64,000 bases of DNA from Chryseobacterium gleum (GTDB taxonomy: Bacteria; Bacteroidota; Bacteroidia; Flavobacteriales; Weeksellaceae): positions 2,976,001-3,040,000 of the forward strand of contig NZ_LR134289.1 of NCBI RefSeq assembly GCF_900636535.1, written 5' to 3'. Shown here in pieces: positions 54,678 to 64,000 of this stretch. The number at the start of each line of letters is the position of its first letter. The stretch's first letter is position 1. The position numbers were made by a program, and so were the translations under genes. The notes beneath the pieces were generated by a model. That model did not search any database, was not told the DNA's origin, and saw only the letters and a program-made list of their open reading frames with translations.

Positions 54678-55505
54678 ATGTCTTATACACCAGTTGCTGC
54701 AGACGTAGCTAAATTAAGAAACCAAACAGGTGCAGGTATGATGGACTGCAAGAAAGCTCTAGTTGAAGCTGAAGGAGACTTCGAAAAAGCGGTAGATATC
54801 CTTAGAAAAAAAGGACAAAAAGTTGCTGCTAACAGAGCTGACAGAGAGTCTACTGAAGGTGCAGTAATCGCAAGAGTAAACGAAGACAACACTTTAGGTG
54901 CTGTAATTTCTTTAAACTGTGAAACTGACTTCGTTGCTAAAAATGAAGCGTTCATTGAGCTAGCTTACGAACTAGCTGAAATGGCAATCTTCGCAGCTAC
55001 TAAAGAAGAACTTTTAGCTACTGACTTCCACGGAATTACTGTTGCTGAGAAATTAGTTGAGCAAACAGGAGTTATCGGTGAGAAAATTGAAATCGGTTCT
55101 TTCGAAAGAATCCAGGGAGCTTTCTTAGGAGCTTATATCCACGCAGGAAACAAAATTGCTGCTATTACTTCTCTTTCTGCTAAAGTAGACGGAGCTGAAG
55201 AAGCTGCTAAAGCTGTTTCTATGCAGGTTGCTGCAATGAACCCAATTGCTCTTGACGAAAACGCTGTTTCTCAGGAAACTATTGACAGAGAACTAGAGAT
55301 CGAAAGACACAAACTTACTGAAGAAGGTAAGCCTGCAAACATTATCGATAACATCCTTAAAGGTAAAATGCAGAGATTCTACAAAGACAACACTTTGGTA
55401 CACCAGGATTTCATTAAAGACGGAAGTATCTCAGTTGCTGATTATGTAAAATCTGTAAACGCAGACTTAAAAGTAACAGGATTTGTAAGAGTAAGCTTAG
55501 CTTAA
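54678..55505 (+). CDS. tsf: Translation elongation factor Ts
   Basis: A 275-residue EF-Ts, the nucleotide exchange factor for EF-Tu. The TDVGR-type N-terminal region reads LRNQTGAGMMDCKKAL, then FVAKNEAF and a coiled-coil/dimerisation region. TATCTTTG at 54609-54616 is the likely -7 element. Unusually, rpsB, commonly just upstream of tsf, is not adjacent: a minus-strand gene occupies that side. A terminator follows. Confidence 0.98.
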   Translation: MSYTPVAADVAKLRNQTGAGMMDCKKALVEAEGDFEKAVDILRKKGQKVAANRADRESTEGAVIARVNEDNTLGAVISLNCETDFVAKNEAFIELAYELAEMAIFAATKEELLATDFHGITVAEKLVEQTGVIGEKIEIGSFERIQGAFLGAYIHAGNKIAAITSLSAKVDGAEEAAKAVSMQVAAMNPIALDENAVSQETIDRELEIERHKLTEEGKPANIIDNILKGKMQRFYKDNTLVHQDFIKDGSISVADYVKSVNADLKVTGFVRVSLA

Positions 55506-55528
55506 TCAATCTTTCCAAAAAAATATTG

Positions 55529-55558
55529 AATCCCGGTGAATTCACCGGGATTTTTTAT
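55529..55558 (+). terminator. Terminator of tsf
   Basis: AATCCCGGTGAA (55529-55540) pairs with TTCACCGGGATT (55541-55552), followed by T. Confidence 0.9.
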
Positions 55559-55746
55559 TCTAAATACCTTTATAATTATAACAATTCAGCTTATATATTA
55601 TGACCAAGCAAACTTCAAATTACCAGTTTCATACCCAATATAGCTTTTAGTTAAAAATTGAGGGTATTTTTTTAACATTTATTTAAATTTTATTAAAAGT
55701 AATTCATTTTTTATTTTATTTTTGTAGAAATCCTAATTCCATACAC

Positions 55747-58569
55747 ATGAAAAGATTTCTACTCAGTCTGGTATTAATTTTTTTGACAATTAATACACTC
55801 TTTGCACAAAGGGATACCGAGCATTGGATTGCTCCTTATTATGACAGTTACGGAAGCTATACCAACATGATATATCTTTCTACTGACTCGCCTACACCTT
55901 TTGATGTGATAATCTACAACAATAACGCTCCTATTACTACAGTTACGATCAGCAAAGGTAACCCACAAACCTATAAGGTTGCCAACGGCCTTATTTCTAC
56001 AGGTTCAACAACTGATGCTTTTACTGTTATCAATAAGGGACTCTATCTGAAAGGAGCAAAACCATTCTACTGCAGTTTAAGACTTGCTCAGGATATACAC
56101 GGGGAGGTTATTACCAGCAAAGGAAAGGCAGGAATTGGGAAAACTTTTTTTGTTGCTCAAAGTCCTAATACTGATACCAGCAGTTTTTACAATTTTACTG
56201 CCGGCATCCTGGCTACTGAAGATAATACTAATGTCACTGTAACATGGAACCCTACTGCCGGAGTAGTTTTTATCAACGGAACTCCAACCAGCAATTCTCA
56301 TACCTTTACATTACAGAAAGGACAATCTTTCATTTTTGCAGGCTCTGGAACGCAATCTGCTAACAAAACAGGATTCATGGGAGCCAAAGTGGTTGCAGAT
56401 AAGCCTGTAACTCTTACCAATGGAAGTTGCAACGGTAACTTCTCAACCCCAACATCCGGTACAGATCCTATTCTGGATCAATCAGTTCCGGTTGATAGGC
56501 TTGGCAATACATTCGCAATGGTAAAAACCAGATCTACAGCTCCTAACCTGAACATGGAAGGAGGACTTATTATTGCTACTGAAGATAACACGGAAGTTTA
56601 TTTAAACGGTGGAACCACTCCTGTTGCAACACTTGCATCGGGACAATGGTATAGAATCAATGAAACAAGCTATGTAAGCCAAGGTACTGGACATTCCAAT
56701 ATGTTTATTTCAACTACCAAGAATGTATATCTTTACCAGTTTATAGGAATCGGATCAAATGCTGCAACCAACGGATTCAACTATATTCCGCCATTAAACT
56801 GTTTCTTGCCGAGAAAAATTGATGAAATCGGTAAAATTAATGAGATGCCACTTGGTCCAGGCGGAGCAAGTACTACACAAGGAGACTTAATCGTAAAATT
56901 AAATATTCTAACTGAAGCGGGCGCCACTGTATTAGTAAACGATGTTCCTCCCCTTGCTACAGACGGACCATTTCCATTAACAGGAAACAGTAATTGGGTT
57001 ACTTATGGAATAACAGGAGTAACAGGAAATATTAAAATTAATTCCACAAAAGCTGTAACAGCAGGGATCAATGGGGGGTATAGTACAGCAGGGTACGGAG
57101 GATATTTTGCCGGATTCTCATCCATTCCTGTTATCGCCAAGAAAGCAGGAGAATGTGTTCCGGGAATTATTCTGGAAGTAGATGACGGATACGAAACATA
57201 CCAATGGTACCGTGACGGAGTAGCTATTCCTGGAGCAACTACTTATACTTACACACCTACACAGTCAGGAAACTATACCGTAAAAGTAACAATGGGTACG
57301 TGTCCACCTGTGACAACTCCAATCTATAAAGTACAAACCTGTTTAAAAGAAACAACTCAGGCATTAAATGCTTGTTCTACAAAAATTATAACTCCTACAT
57401 TTACTTCTTCCACACAAACGGTGGTTCCAAGTACAGTAGTAATTTTAACCCCTCCTACGAAAGGAACAGCTGTAGTGAATCCAAACGGAACAATCACTTA
57501 TACACCTAATCCCGGATATTTAGGCCCGGATAAAATAGTTTATAAATTCTGCGGAAACTCAGTTGAGTTTACCGATTGTGAACAGGTGACGTTAAACCTT
57601 ACTGTAGTACCATTCATTGTTACGGATACATCCATTAAAGCTTGCTGGTATGATGTGGCACCTTATGCTTATTTCGATCTTACGAAAGCTAAGGTAACAG
57701 ACTATAACGCTGTTGTAAAAAAATATTATCGTACCCTGAATGATCTTACTGCAGGGATCAATGAAATTACCACTCCGGAAAACTTCCCTTCAACAGGAGG
57801 ATTTGTATATGTAAAAGTAACCACTGCTGAAGGATGTACCGCAAATGCGAAAATTGAACTGATTGTACTTCCTATCAAAAAGTCACCGGTACTTGTAGAT
57901 CAGTATATCTGTATGGACGCAAAAACTAATCTGGATGCCGGTCCAGGATACGATTCATACCAATGGAGCACTGGTGCTACCACTTCAGGCATCAGAGATG
58001 TAGGTGTTGGAGAATATACAGTAATTCTTGGTAAAAGCGGATGTTTCCTTACACAGACAGTAAAAGTTAAAAAAGTGGAAGATCCGGTAATCCAAACTGT
58101 TGAGATCAACAACAATACAGCAACTGTAATTGTCAACGGCGGTAAAGCTCCTTACAAATATGCAGTTGACGGAACTGCTAACTGGCAGGATTCAAATACT
58201 TTTACGGGTTTGACAAGAGGACAGCATACTTTTTATGTAAAAGATTTTTATAACTGTACCCCTATTGCTGTAGAACTTACCATTCCTAATCTGTTAAATG
58301 CTATTACTCCTAATGGGGATAACGTAAATGATTACATTGATTACAGTGAGCTTGCTTATAAAGAAAACCTAAGCTTTGTAGTGTATGACAGATACGGAAA
58401 TATGGTATTCACCGGAAACAGATTCAATAACTACAGATGGGACGGAAAACATTTTGATAAGAAATTGGGAACAGGAACATACTGGTATCATATTACATGG
58501 AATGAATCTAATAAGGAGAAGACTCCAATAAAATATACGGGTTGGATCCTTGTTAAGAACAGAGAGTAA
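55747..58569 (+). CDS. T9SS type B cargo protein with IgGFc-binding-like domain (1)
   Basis: A 940-residue secreted protein. Signal peptide (1-21); IgGFc-binding-like N-terminal domain (about 22-470; EHWIAPYYDSYGSYTNMIYL, VPVDRLGNTFAM, NYIPPLNCFLPRKI); an Ig-like PKD region (about 480-540; TYQWYRDGVAIPGATTYTY); a cadherin-like stretch (about 555-620); a SprB-like repeat (NGGKAPYKYAVDG); and the type B sorting domain (about 849-940; ITPNGDNVNDY, YDRYGNMVFTG, YRWDGKHF). It is exported by T9SS and attached or released at the surface; ligand unknown. TATTTTTG at 55717-55724 is a -7 candidate. A near-paralogue follows. Confidence 0.9.
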   Translation: MKRFLLSLVLIFLTINTLFAQRDTEHWIAPYYDSYGSYTNMIYLSTDSPTPFDVIIYNNNAPITTVTISKGNPQTYKVANGLISTGSTTDAFTVINKGLYLKGAKPFYCSLRLAQDIHGEVITSKGKAGIGKTFFVAQSPNTDTSSFYNFTAGILATEDNTNVTVTWNPTAGVVFINGTPTSNSHTFTLQKGQSFIFAGSGTQSANKTGFMGAKVVADKPVTLTNGSCNGNFSTPTSGTDPILDQSVPVDRLGNTFAMVKTRSTAPNLNMEGGLIIATEDNTEVYLNGGTTPVATLASGQWYRINETSYVSQGTGHSNMFISTTKNVYLYQFIGIGSNAATNGFNYIPPLNCFLPRKIDEIGKINEMPLGPGGASTTQGDLIVKLNILTEAGATVLVNDVPPLATDGPFPLTGNSNWVTYGITGVTGNIKINSTKAVTAGINGGYSTAGYGGYFAGFSSIPVIAKKAGECVPGIILEVDDGYETYQWYRDGVAIPGATTYTYTPTQSGNYTVKVTMGTCPPVTTPIYKVQTCLKETTQALNACSTKIITPTFTSSTQTVVPSTVVILTPPTKGTAVVNPNGTITYTPNPGYLGPDKIVYKFCGNSVEFTDCEQVTLNLTVVPFIVTDTSIKACWYDVAPYAYFDLTKAKVTDYNAVVKKYYRTLNDLTAGINEITTPENFPSTGGFVYVKVTTAEGCTANAKIELIVLPIKKSPVLVDQYICMDAKTNLDAGPGYDSYQWSTGATTSGIRDVGVGEYTVILGKSGCFLTQTVKVKKVEDPVIQTVEINNNTATVIVNGGKAPYKYAVDGTANWQDSNTFTGLTRGQHTFYVKDFYNCTPIAVELTIPNLLNAITPNGDNVNDYIDYSELAYKENLSFVVYDRYGNMVFTGNRFNNYRWDGKHFDKKLGTGTYWYHITWNESNKEKTPIKYTGWILVKNRE

Positions 58570-58591
58570 TAATTAGTTTAAAACTATATTT

Positions 58592-58630
58592 AATAAGCTG
58601 CGATTGTACAATCGCAGCTTATTTTATTTT
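58592..58630 (+). terminator. Terminator between the two T9SS giant genes
   Basis: Bases 58592-58607 and 58608-58623 are a perfect 16-base inverted repeat around the GTAC center, followed by TTTATTTT. Confidence 0.9.
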
Positions 58631-58782
58631 ATCTCTAAATTTATTTTTTAGATAGTGCAAAAACAAAAAAATAATATAGATTTAATTTATTTTTAACTGC
58701 AATTTCGAAATCATTTTTTTTATGCTGTTTTCAAAAATTTAATACTTTTTATTACTAAATTTGTGATAAAGACTACCGCTGA

Positions 58783-61700
58783 ATGAAAAAAATTTTATCT
58801 TTTTTGTTTATGTTTTGCATTTTCACCTCTGCTTTTTCCCAATTGGACAGAGAGCATTGGTTTGCCCCCATGATAGACAGAACAGTTTCATCCACTCCCT
58901 ATCAGAAGTTGTATTTATCTACCAACAGAACAACTCCTTTTCCAGTAAGTATTTATAACAATAATGTTCTGATCGGAACCGTTAATATCAGTAAAAATAA
59001 CCCGCAGAAATTTGATGTATTAAGGAATTATATTATCACCAAACTGCAGACGGATTTATTTACACCAACAACCAAAGGATTATACCTTAAGGCAGAATTT
59101 CCTTTTTATGCCAATTTAAGATTTTCAGTCTTCAATCATGCAGAAATAATTACTTCCAAAGGAATTCCCTCCACAGGGCAAAAATTCTATACAGCTTCTG
59201 CTCCTATCACTGTGAGCAATGGTATTCTGAACTTTATGACCAGTGTACTCGCAACTGAAGATAATACAACTGTTACCATTTCCGGATATAGCCCTACTGT
59301 TCAGTTTTCAAACGGAATGACCGGAGCTACGAATCCGACAATAACTTTTACTTTAAATAAAGGACAATCATACATTATTGACGGGATCGGCAATATAGCC
59401 GGAAACTCTGACGGCTTTATTGGTTCAAAAATCACTTCAAATAAGCCCATTAATGTCACTAATGGAAATTTTAACGGACAATATGCAGGAAACTTTCCAT
59501 CCAGTTCAGATATTTTAATGGACCAGTCAGTACCTGTCAACAGGCTGGGAAATGAGTTTGCTCTTGTAAAGGGCAACGGCCCGATTGGTTCTCACATGGA
59601 AGGAGCCATTGTAATTGCTACTGAAAACAATACTCAGATCTTTGTCAATAATGAAATTCTTCCTATAGCAACTATAAATGAAGGAAAATATTTTGTTATT
59701 CCTGATTCCAAATATACTCTTCAGGGAAACGGACATTACAATTTATACCTGAAGACATCTAAAAACGCTTATGTTTATCAAATTTTAGCAGGAGCTTCGA
59801 ATACAGGAAACGAAACAGCTACCGGAGGATTCAATTTTATTCCGGCTTTGAACTGTTACCTTCCGAAACAGATTAATGAACTGGGACTTATCAATGAAAA
59901 CTTTGTTCATTCCAATGGGAATCCCGGGGGAATTCTGAACATTCCAACAAAACTAAATATTATTACTGAAAGAGGAGCTAACCTTACAGTAAACGGCACC
60001 AATCCTCCTGCATTTACCGGACCTTATAATATGACAGGTACCACCAACTGGGTTACTTACGGGATCCCCAATGTAGCAGGGAATATTACTATAGTTTCAG
60101 ATAAAGCAATTATGGCAGGAATTACTGCTGGCAGTGATGCTGTAGGATACGGAGGTTTTTTTGCAGGTTTTCCAACGCAGCCCGTTATTTTACAATCTGG
60201 TAGCGGTTGTATTCCCGGAGTAGTCCTTACTGTGGACCCGCTCATCTATGATACCTACCAATGGTACAGAAACGGGGCTATTATTCCCGGAGCCACTACT
60301 TCTTCTATCACTCCTACATTACCGGGGTATTATACCTGCTCTGTAACGATGGGTAGTTGTGCTCCTTTAGTCACTGAACAGTTTAAAATTCTGAATTGCA
60401 CAAAATTATCCAATATTTCATACAACGTCTGTAATGCAAAAACTATAATTCCTGCATTCAGTAGTTCATCACAAACTCCAGATCCCGGCACTGTAGCAAT
60501 TACAACAGCTCCTTCACTAGGTACGATTGCTATAAATCCTGCTACAGGCGCTATTACTTACACTGTTAATAATCCCAGTACAACAGGAACAGATACATTT
60601 ACATATACATTCTGCGGAAATGACCCTGACTTTCCGGATTGTGAAACAGTAACTGTAACCATCAATATTCAGACTCTTTCAGTAACGAATGCAGCATTAC
60701 ATGCCTGTGATATCAACGGACAGGGAACCTTTGATCTGACTACAGCAAATGTTAGCAGCAGTTCTCCTGTTACCATTACATATTATCCTACACTTGTAGA
60801 TGCTCAGAATGAAAATGCTGCAGCATTAATAACCAATGCAACAGCTTACACTGCCCCTAATGGTACGATTATATACGCAGTTGTAAATAACAATATTGGC
60901 TGTAAAAGTATTGCGCAGATAACATTATCTCTTTTCAATAAAGCTATTATTCTGGACAATTACAACGGGGTTTTCTGTGATGATAATCTGGACGGAACAG
61001 TGACTGTTACACTTTCCAACATTACCCCTATTGTACTTAATAATCCAAATTATTTTACCAATGTAAGATATTATGCAAGTATGGCAGATGCTAACGCCGG
61101 AAACAATAATACACTTCCCAACAACTGGAGCTACACGGCTACTACGACAATTTACATCAGAGTAGATTCTCCGGATGGATGTGCTTCTGTCATCAAGCCA
61201 TTACAGTTGAGTATCGGGGCAAAGCTAACATTGATTACCCAAAACGTTACAGAAAGTACCTGTGATGATGACCTGGATGGAATAAAAAGTGTCAATTTAG
61301 CTCAATTTATTCCTCAGTTTACATTGGATCCGGGTGTTACGTTCACTTTCCATGCTACTTTAGCAGATGCTCAGAACAATGTAAATGCGGTTTTATCACC
61401 TGTTAATATTACAAATTCACAGACTTATTATATCCGTTTTGAAAAAAATGGGGTTTGCCCTGAAGTAGGTACACTTAAAATAAACATTAAAGTGCCTAAA
61501 AAATCGGATATATTAAAAGATAAAACTATTTGCCCTAACACCACTACGAAACTTGATGCCGGACCTGGCTTTGAAAGATACCTGTGGAGTACAGGTGCTA
61601 CTACGCCTTCTATTAACAATGTTCCTCCGGGAAGTTATTGGGTAGAACTCACCTTTAATGGCTGCGTATATAAGCAATATGTAAACGTTACAGAATTACC

Positions 61701-62184
61701 CCTTCCTGTCATAACATCTATTGAGATTGACGGAACAACAGTAAAAGTTGGGGTAAGTGGAGGCACACCTCCTTATCAATATTCATTGGATGGTGTGGTT
61801 TGGCAAAGTTCCAATGTATTCTATAACGTTCCCAGAGGAGCTCACAATGTATTTGTAAAAGATTCCAGAATGTGTGAAGATGTTAAGAAATCATTTGCTG
61901 TCATTAATCTGATTAATACAATTACACCGAACGGAGATGGCTATAATGAAGCAATAGATTATTCTGAATTAATGAAGAATGAAAATCTGGTATTCCGTAT
62001 TTTTGACAGATATGGTGCGGAAGTCTTCAGAGGGACTCGAGAAAACAGATATACCTGGGACGGAAGAGTTGGTGGCAGATATGTTCCTACAGCAAATTAT
62101 TGGTATTTTATCACCTGGACAGAATATGGCTCTACCCTCTTGGTAAAATACTCGAGCTGGCTGTTGGTAAAACACAGACAATAG
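58783..62184 (+). CDS. T9SS type B cargo protein with IgGFc-binding-like domain (2)
   Basis: A 1133-residue paralogue of the previous gene with the same order: signal peptide, IgGFc-binding-like domain (about 20-480; REHWFAPMIDRTVSS, VPVNRLGNEFAL, IPALNCYLPKQI), Ig-like, and a cadherin-like stretch. Three extra modules of about 90 residues (about 640-727, 730-820, 825-905) each open near CD-x-N/D-x-D/Q-G, the middle ones CDDNLDG and CDDDLDG, resembling calcium-binding loops. A SprB-like GGTPPYQYSLDG and the type B sorting domain (about 1043-1133; ITPNGDGYNEA, FDRYGAEVFRG, YTWDGR) end it. TAAATTTG at 58756-58763 is a likely -7. Confidence 0.9.
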   Translation: MKKILSFLFMFCIFTSAFSQLDREHWFAPMIDRTVSSTPYQKLYLSTNRTTPFPVSIYNNNVLIGTVNISKNNPQKFDVLRNYIITKLQTDLFTPTTKGLYLKAEFPFYANLRFSVFNHAEIITSKGIPSTGQKFYTASAPITVSNGILNFMTSVLATEDNTTVTISGYSPTVQFSNGMTGATNPTITFTLNKGQSYIIDGIGNIAGNSDGFIGSKITSNKPINVTNGNFNGQYAGNFPSSSDILMDQSVPVNRLGNEFALVKGNGPIGSHMEGAIVIATENNTQIFVNNEILPIATINEGKYFVIPDSKYTLQGNGHYNLYLKTSKNAYVYQILAGASNTGNETATGGFNFIPALNCYLPKQINELGLINENFVHSNGNPGGILNIPTKLNIITERGANLTVNGTNPPAFTGPYNMTGTTNWVTYGIPNVAGNITIVSDKAIMAGITAGSDAVGYGGFFAGFPTQPVILQSGSGCIPGVVLTVDPLIYDTYQWYRNGAIIPGATTSSITPTLPGYYTCSVTMGSCAPLVTEQFKILNCTKLSNISYNVCNAKTIIPAFSSSSQTPDPGTVAITTAPSLGTIAINPATGAITYTVNNPSTTGTDTFTYTFCGNDPDFPDCETVTVTINIQTLSVTNAALHACDINGQGTFDLTTANVSSSSPVTITYYPTLVDAQNENAAALITNATAYTAPNGTIIYAVVNNNIGCKSIAQITLSLFNKAIILDNYNGVFCDDNLDGTVTVTLSNITPIVLNNPNYFTNVRYYASMADANAGNNNTLPNNWSYTATTTIYIRVDSPDGCASVIKPLQLSIGAKLTLITQNVTESTCDDDLDGIKSVNLAQFIPQFTLDPGVTFTFHATLADAQNNVNAVLSPVNITNSQTYYIRFEKNGVCPEVGTLKINIKVPKKSDILKDKTICPNTTTKLDAGPGFERYLWSTGATTPSINNVPPGSYWVELTFNGCVYKQYVNVTELPLPVITSIEIDGTTVKVGVSGGTPPYQYSLDGVVWQSSNVFYNVPRGAHNVFVKDSRMCEDVKKSFAVINLINTITPNGDGYNEAIDYSELMKNENLVFRIFDRYGAEVFRGTRENRYTWDGRVGGRYVPTANYWYFITWTEYGSTLLVKYSSWLLVKHRQ

Positions 62185-62241
62185 CAAAAAAGTTGGAAGA
62201 AAGCGTAAAGTATTTCAATTGCTTTTTCTTCCGGCTTTTTT
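62185..62241 (+). terminator. Terminator of the second T9SS giant gene
   Basis: AGTTGGAAGAAAGC (62191-62204) pairs with GCTTTTTCTTCCGGCT (62221-62236), with G-T pairs and a two-base bulge, then a T run. Confidence 0.65.
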
Positions 62242-62384
62242 ACTTAAATCTTCCATTTTTTAAATGAATGGTAAATTTCTAACACTCCTTAACAATTAAA
62301 TCCCAAAGTTTAATATAACTTTAACCACTATTCTTAATCTAATAAGGTAGAATTGCTTTATTTCTATGTAATTTTGCGCATTAT

Positions 62385-63179
62385 ATGAAGAAACTGTTTA
62401 CTCTACTGCTATTGGTTTTTCTGGCAAAAATTAATGCACAAATATATTCCGGTGAGGTATTTTTGAGAGACAACTCTATTTTATATCTCAATCAGGTCTA
62501 TGTCACAAACCTGAATACACAGAAAACCGTTCTTACGGACTACAACGGTAATTTTAATATTCCTGCCAACGCAGGGGATGTGATCCGGTTTACCTCTATT
62601 GTTACTGAAAGAAAAGATATTAAGCTGACTCCTCAGTTAATGCAACAAAAAAACCTTGTTGAGCTTAAAATCGCGTATTATGAAATTCAGGAAATCGTTC
62701 TCAGCAGGTTCAAACCTACAGGGAATCTTCGCTATGATGTGAACGCTTTAAGAAAAGAAGACAAAGCATATGCGCTTAAGAAAGTTATTGGCCTTCCCGA
62801 GCCGAAAGGTGACGGAACACCACCTGAACTTCCTGTAGCCGGGCTGAGAGACGGAGGTCTTACCTTCAGTCTTGAAAGTATTTATGACATCCTTTCCGGA
62901 GAAAGAAAGAAAAAACAACGTTATCAGGCTTACGAAAGAATGAATAGCTCTGTTGCACAGATTAAAAATTACCTTGGAAAAGATTATTTTGCGAAATTTA
63001 AAATTCCTGAAAATCTGATTGATAACTTCCTTCAGTTTGTTTATACATCTGAAAATATTCAGGCTTATGTATTGGCGGGCAATTTTGAAGCGATTAAAAT
63101 TCCTATTGAAAAATATCTTCCGATCTATCAGAAAAGACTTAGGAGTTCTCATCTTCAAGAGGTTGTAAGCAGCAACTAA
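62385..63179 (+). CDS. Secreted carboxypeptidase-regulatory-like domain protein
   Basis: A 264-residue protein with signal peptide (cut after NAQ). An N-terminal beta-sandwich (about 20-100), with NTQKTVLTDYNGNFNIPANAGD, is of the carboxypeptidase-regulatory-like/CarboxypepD_reg type that usually precedes TonB-dependent receptor plugs. Here it is followed only by a basic helical tail, not a barrel, including ERKKKQRYQAYERMN. Function unknown; surface or periplasmic. It follows the T9SS gene pair after a terminator. A -7-like TAATTTTG lies at 62369-62376. Confidence 0.82.
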   Translation: MKKLFTLLLLVFLAKINAQIYSGEVFLRDNSILYLNQVYVTNLNTQKTVLTDYNGNFNIPANAGDVIRFTSIVTERKDIKLTPQLMQQKNLVELKIAYYEIQEIVLSRFKPTGNLRYDVNALRKEDKAYALKKVIGLPEPKGDGTPPELPVAGLRDGGLTFSLESIYDILSGERKKKQRYQAYERMNSSVAQIKNYLGKDYFAKFKIPENLIDNFLQFVYTSENIQAYVLAGNFEAIKIPIEKYLPIYQKRLRSSHLQEVVSSN

Positions 63180-63201
63180 AAATTCAGATCAAATAATAAT
63201 T

Positions 63202-63238
63202 AAATAATCCATGTCAACACATGGATTATTTTTTTTCG
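63202..63238 (+). terminator. Terminator after the regulatory-domain gene
   Basis: AAATAATCCATGT (63202-63214) pairs with ACATGGATTATTT (63219-63231), then a T run. Confidence 0.88.
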
Positions 63239-63461
63239 AATATCCGAAAAATGTCTTCCAATAGCCATTCGCAATGTTTTCAATATGAATTATTCAACTT
63301 TTACCACATATAATTCTTCATTATTCAAAAATATGTTTAATTTTATCTCACAAACATGTGTTTAAAAATAAAAACACAGGATATTTCGTTATCCAATAAA
63401 ACTAAACAACCAAAACACAAATTAAAGGAGGAGCACCGAATTCCTAATTAAATATTAATTA

Positions 63462-64000
63462 ATGAAAAAAGTACTTTTACTTCTTAGCTGTATGTTTTTA
63501 TTTACTGTGTCTGCTCAAAAAAAAGGGAAAGACTACAGTGATATTCTGAAAAGTAAAAATATCTATGAGATCAATGCCTTTCTAAGAGACGCTCATCCTG
63601 ATGATCCCCGAAGATCCGTTCTGAAACCCAGGGTTATGGAAATGATGAGAGAATACATCAAAAACGCACATCCTGCTGATCAGAAGGTAAAAGATATGCA
63701 GGAAATGCTTGCTATGCTGAAAAGAAGGCCTTCTACAAAGATTACCTTTGATGAAATGAACGCCATCATCAAACAAAAACAGATTGCAAAATATAAGGCT
63801 GAATTAGCAGCAAAACAACCCACTACTGTCTATACTCCAAGTAATGCCCAGAATACATTTGTTGTAAATGCAACAGCTAATACAGCGATTCCCAATGCAG
63901 AAGCTGAAGAATTCAATATGCTGATGGCAGTGTCCCCGGTAGAGCACAAAAACAGAACCGTAAAAATCCTCAATTCTCTATTCAATAATGATCCTAATGC
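63462..64000 (+). CDS. Small secreted protein, DUF6759-like, 3'-truncated
   Basis: The first 179 codons of a secreted protein; the gene runs off the window. Signal peptide (cut after VSAQ), a polar helical region (AFLRDAHPDDPRR, EMLAMLKRRPSTKITFDEMN), an Ala/Gln-rich linker, then HKNRTVKILNSLFNNDPNA, the opening of the same C-terminal domain seen in 53772-54533. So it is probably a paralogue of that protein. An AAAGGAGG run lies 38 bases upstream, too far to act as a ribosome site. Bases 63239-63461 otherwise hold no gene. Confidence 0.78.
   Translation, partial: MKKVLLLLSCMFLFTVSAQKKGKDYSDILKSKNIYEINAFLRDAHPDDPRRSVLKPRVMEMMREYIKNAHPADQKVKDMQEMLAMLKRRPSTKITFDEMNAIIKQKQIAKYKAELAAKQPTTVYTPSNAQNTFVVNATANTAIPNAEAEEFNMLMAVSPVEHKNRTVKILNSLFNNDPN

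Overview
The window looks like chromosomal DNA of a Bacteroidota bacterium of the family Weeksellaceae, most likely Chryseobacterium or a close relative. The evidence is low GC; promoters of the TTG-N(17-19)-TAnnTTTG type with almost no Shine-Dalgarno sequences; two proteins with type B T9SS (gliding-motility-associated) C-terminal domains; an ExbB-ExbD-ExbD-TonB cluster; bacillithiol synthesis (BshB1); and small lipoproteins and a 'bacteriocin-like' peptide leader of kinds I associate with Chryseobacterium. The genus is an inference; no rRNA lies in the window.

Layout. 1-2.8 kb: the 3' part of an ABC exporter, a PUR-type DNA/RNA-binding protein, tRNA-His and bshB1. 2.8-8.7 kb (minus strand): the TonB energising cluster exbB-exbD-exbD-tonB, followed by a small membrane protein, a PstS-like binding lipoprotein carrying a one-base frameshift, and a large TPR protein. 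8.9-20.2 kb: leuS, a lipocalin-like lipoprotein, a small glycan-modification operon (acyltransferase, glycosyltransferase, unknown protein), waaA (Kdo transferase), cupin, DUF1648 protein, NlpC/P60 hydrolase, O-methyltransferase, two unlisted 51-codon genes (one a six-cysteine peptide) and an OmpA-family lipoprotein. 20.2-35.5 kb is housekeeping: tilS, dsbD-like, a solitary exbD, alpha/beta hydrolase, patatin, nrnA, rpmH, ftsE, trmN6, a histidine kinase, ribE, pdxA, the DUF177 gene, rpmF, accB and accC. 35.5-37.4 kb holds a Crp-type regulator with an FAD monooxygenase. 37.6-48.2 kb: rocD, then ten glycan genes (nine putative glycosyltransferases and a polysaccharide deacetylase), probably for cell-surface oligosaccharide. 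48.3-51.1 kb is an accessory island: a MACPF (pore-forming fold) lipoprotein with three C-terminal lectin-like repeats, divergent from an unrecognised lipoprotein. 51.1-55.5 kb: gltX, accA, a small secreted protein and tsf. 55.7-64 kb: two tandem paralogous giant T9SS cargo proteins with IgGFc-binding-like N-termini, a carboxypeptidase-regulatory-domain protein and the start of another small secreted protein.

How they work together. Much of the window is envelope biology: TonB/ExbBD energise outer-membrane uptake; waaA, the acyltransferase and the glycosyltransferases build surface glycan; the T9SS proteins, MACPF and OmpA-like lipoproteins sit on or in the outer membrane. The acc genes supply malonyl-CoA for lipids. 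The most novel-looking items are the six-cysteine peptide at 18.6 kb, whose C-C-CC-C-C spacing matches the inhibitor cystine knot (knottin) pattern; the MACPF/lipoprotein island at 48.3-51.1 kb; and the tandem T9SS giants. Rho-independent hairpins follow many transcription units and are listed. All calls come from reading the sequence; no searches were run.
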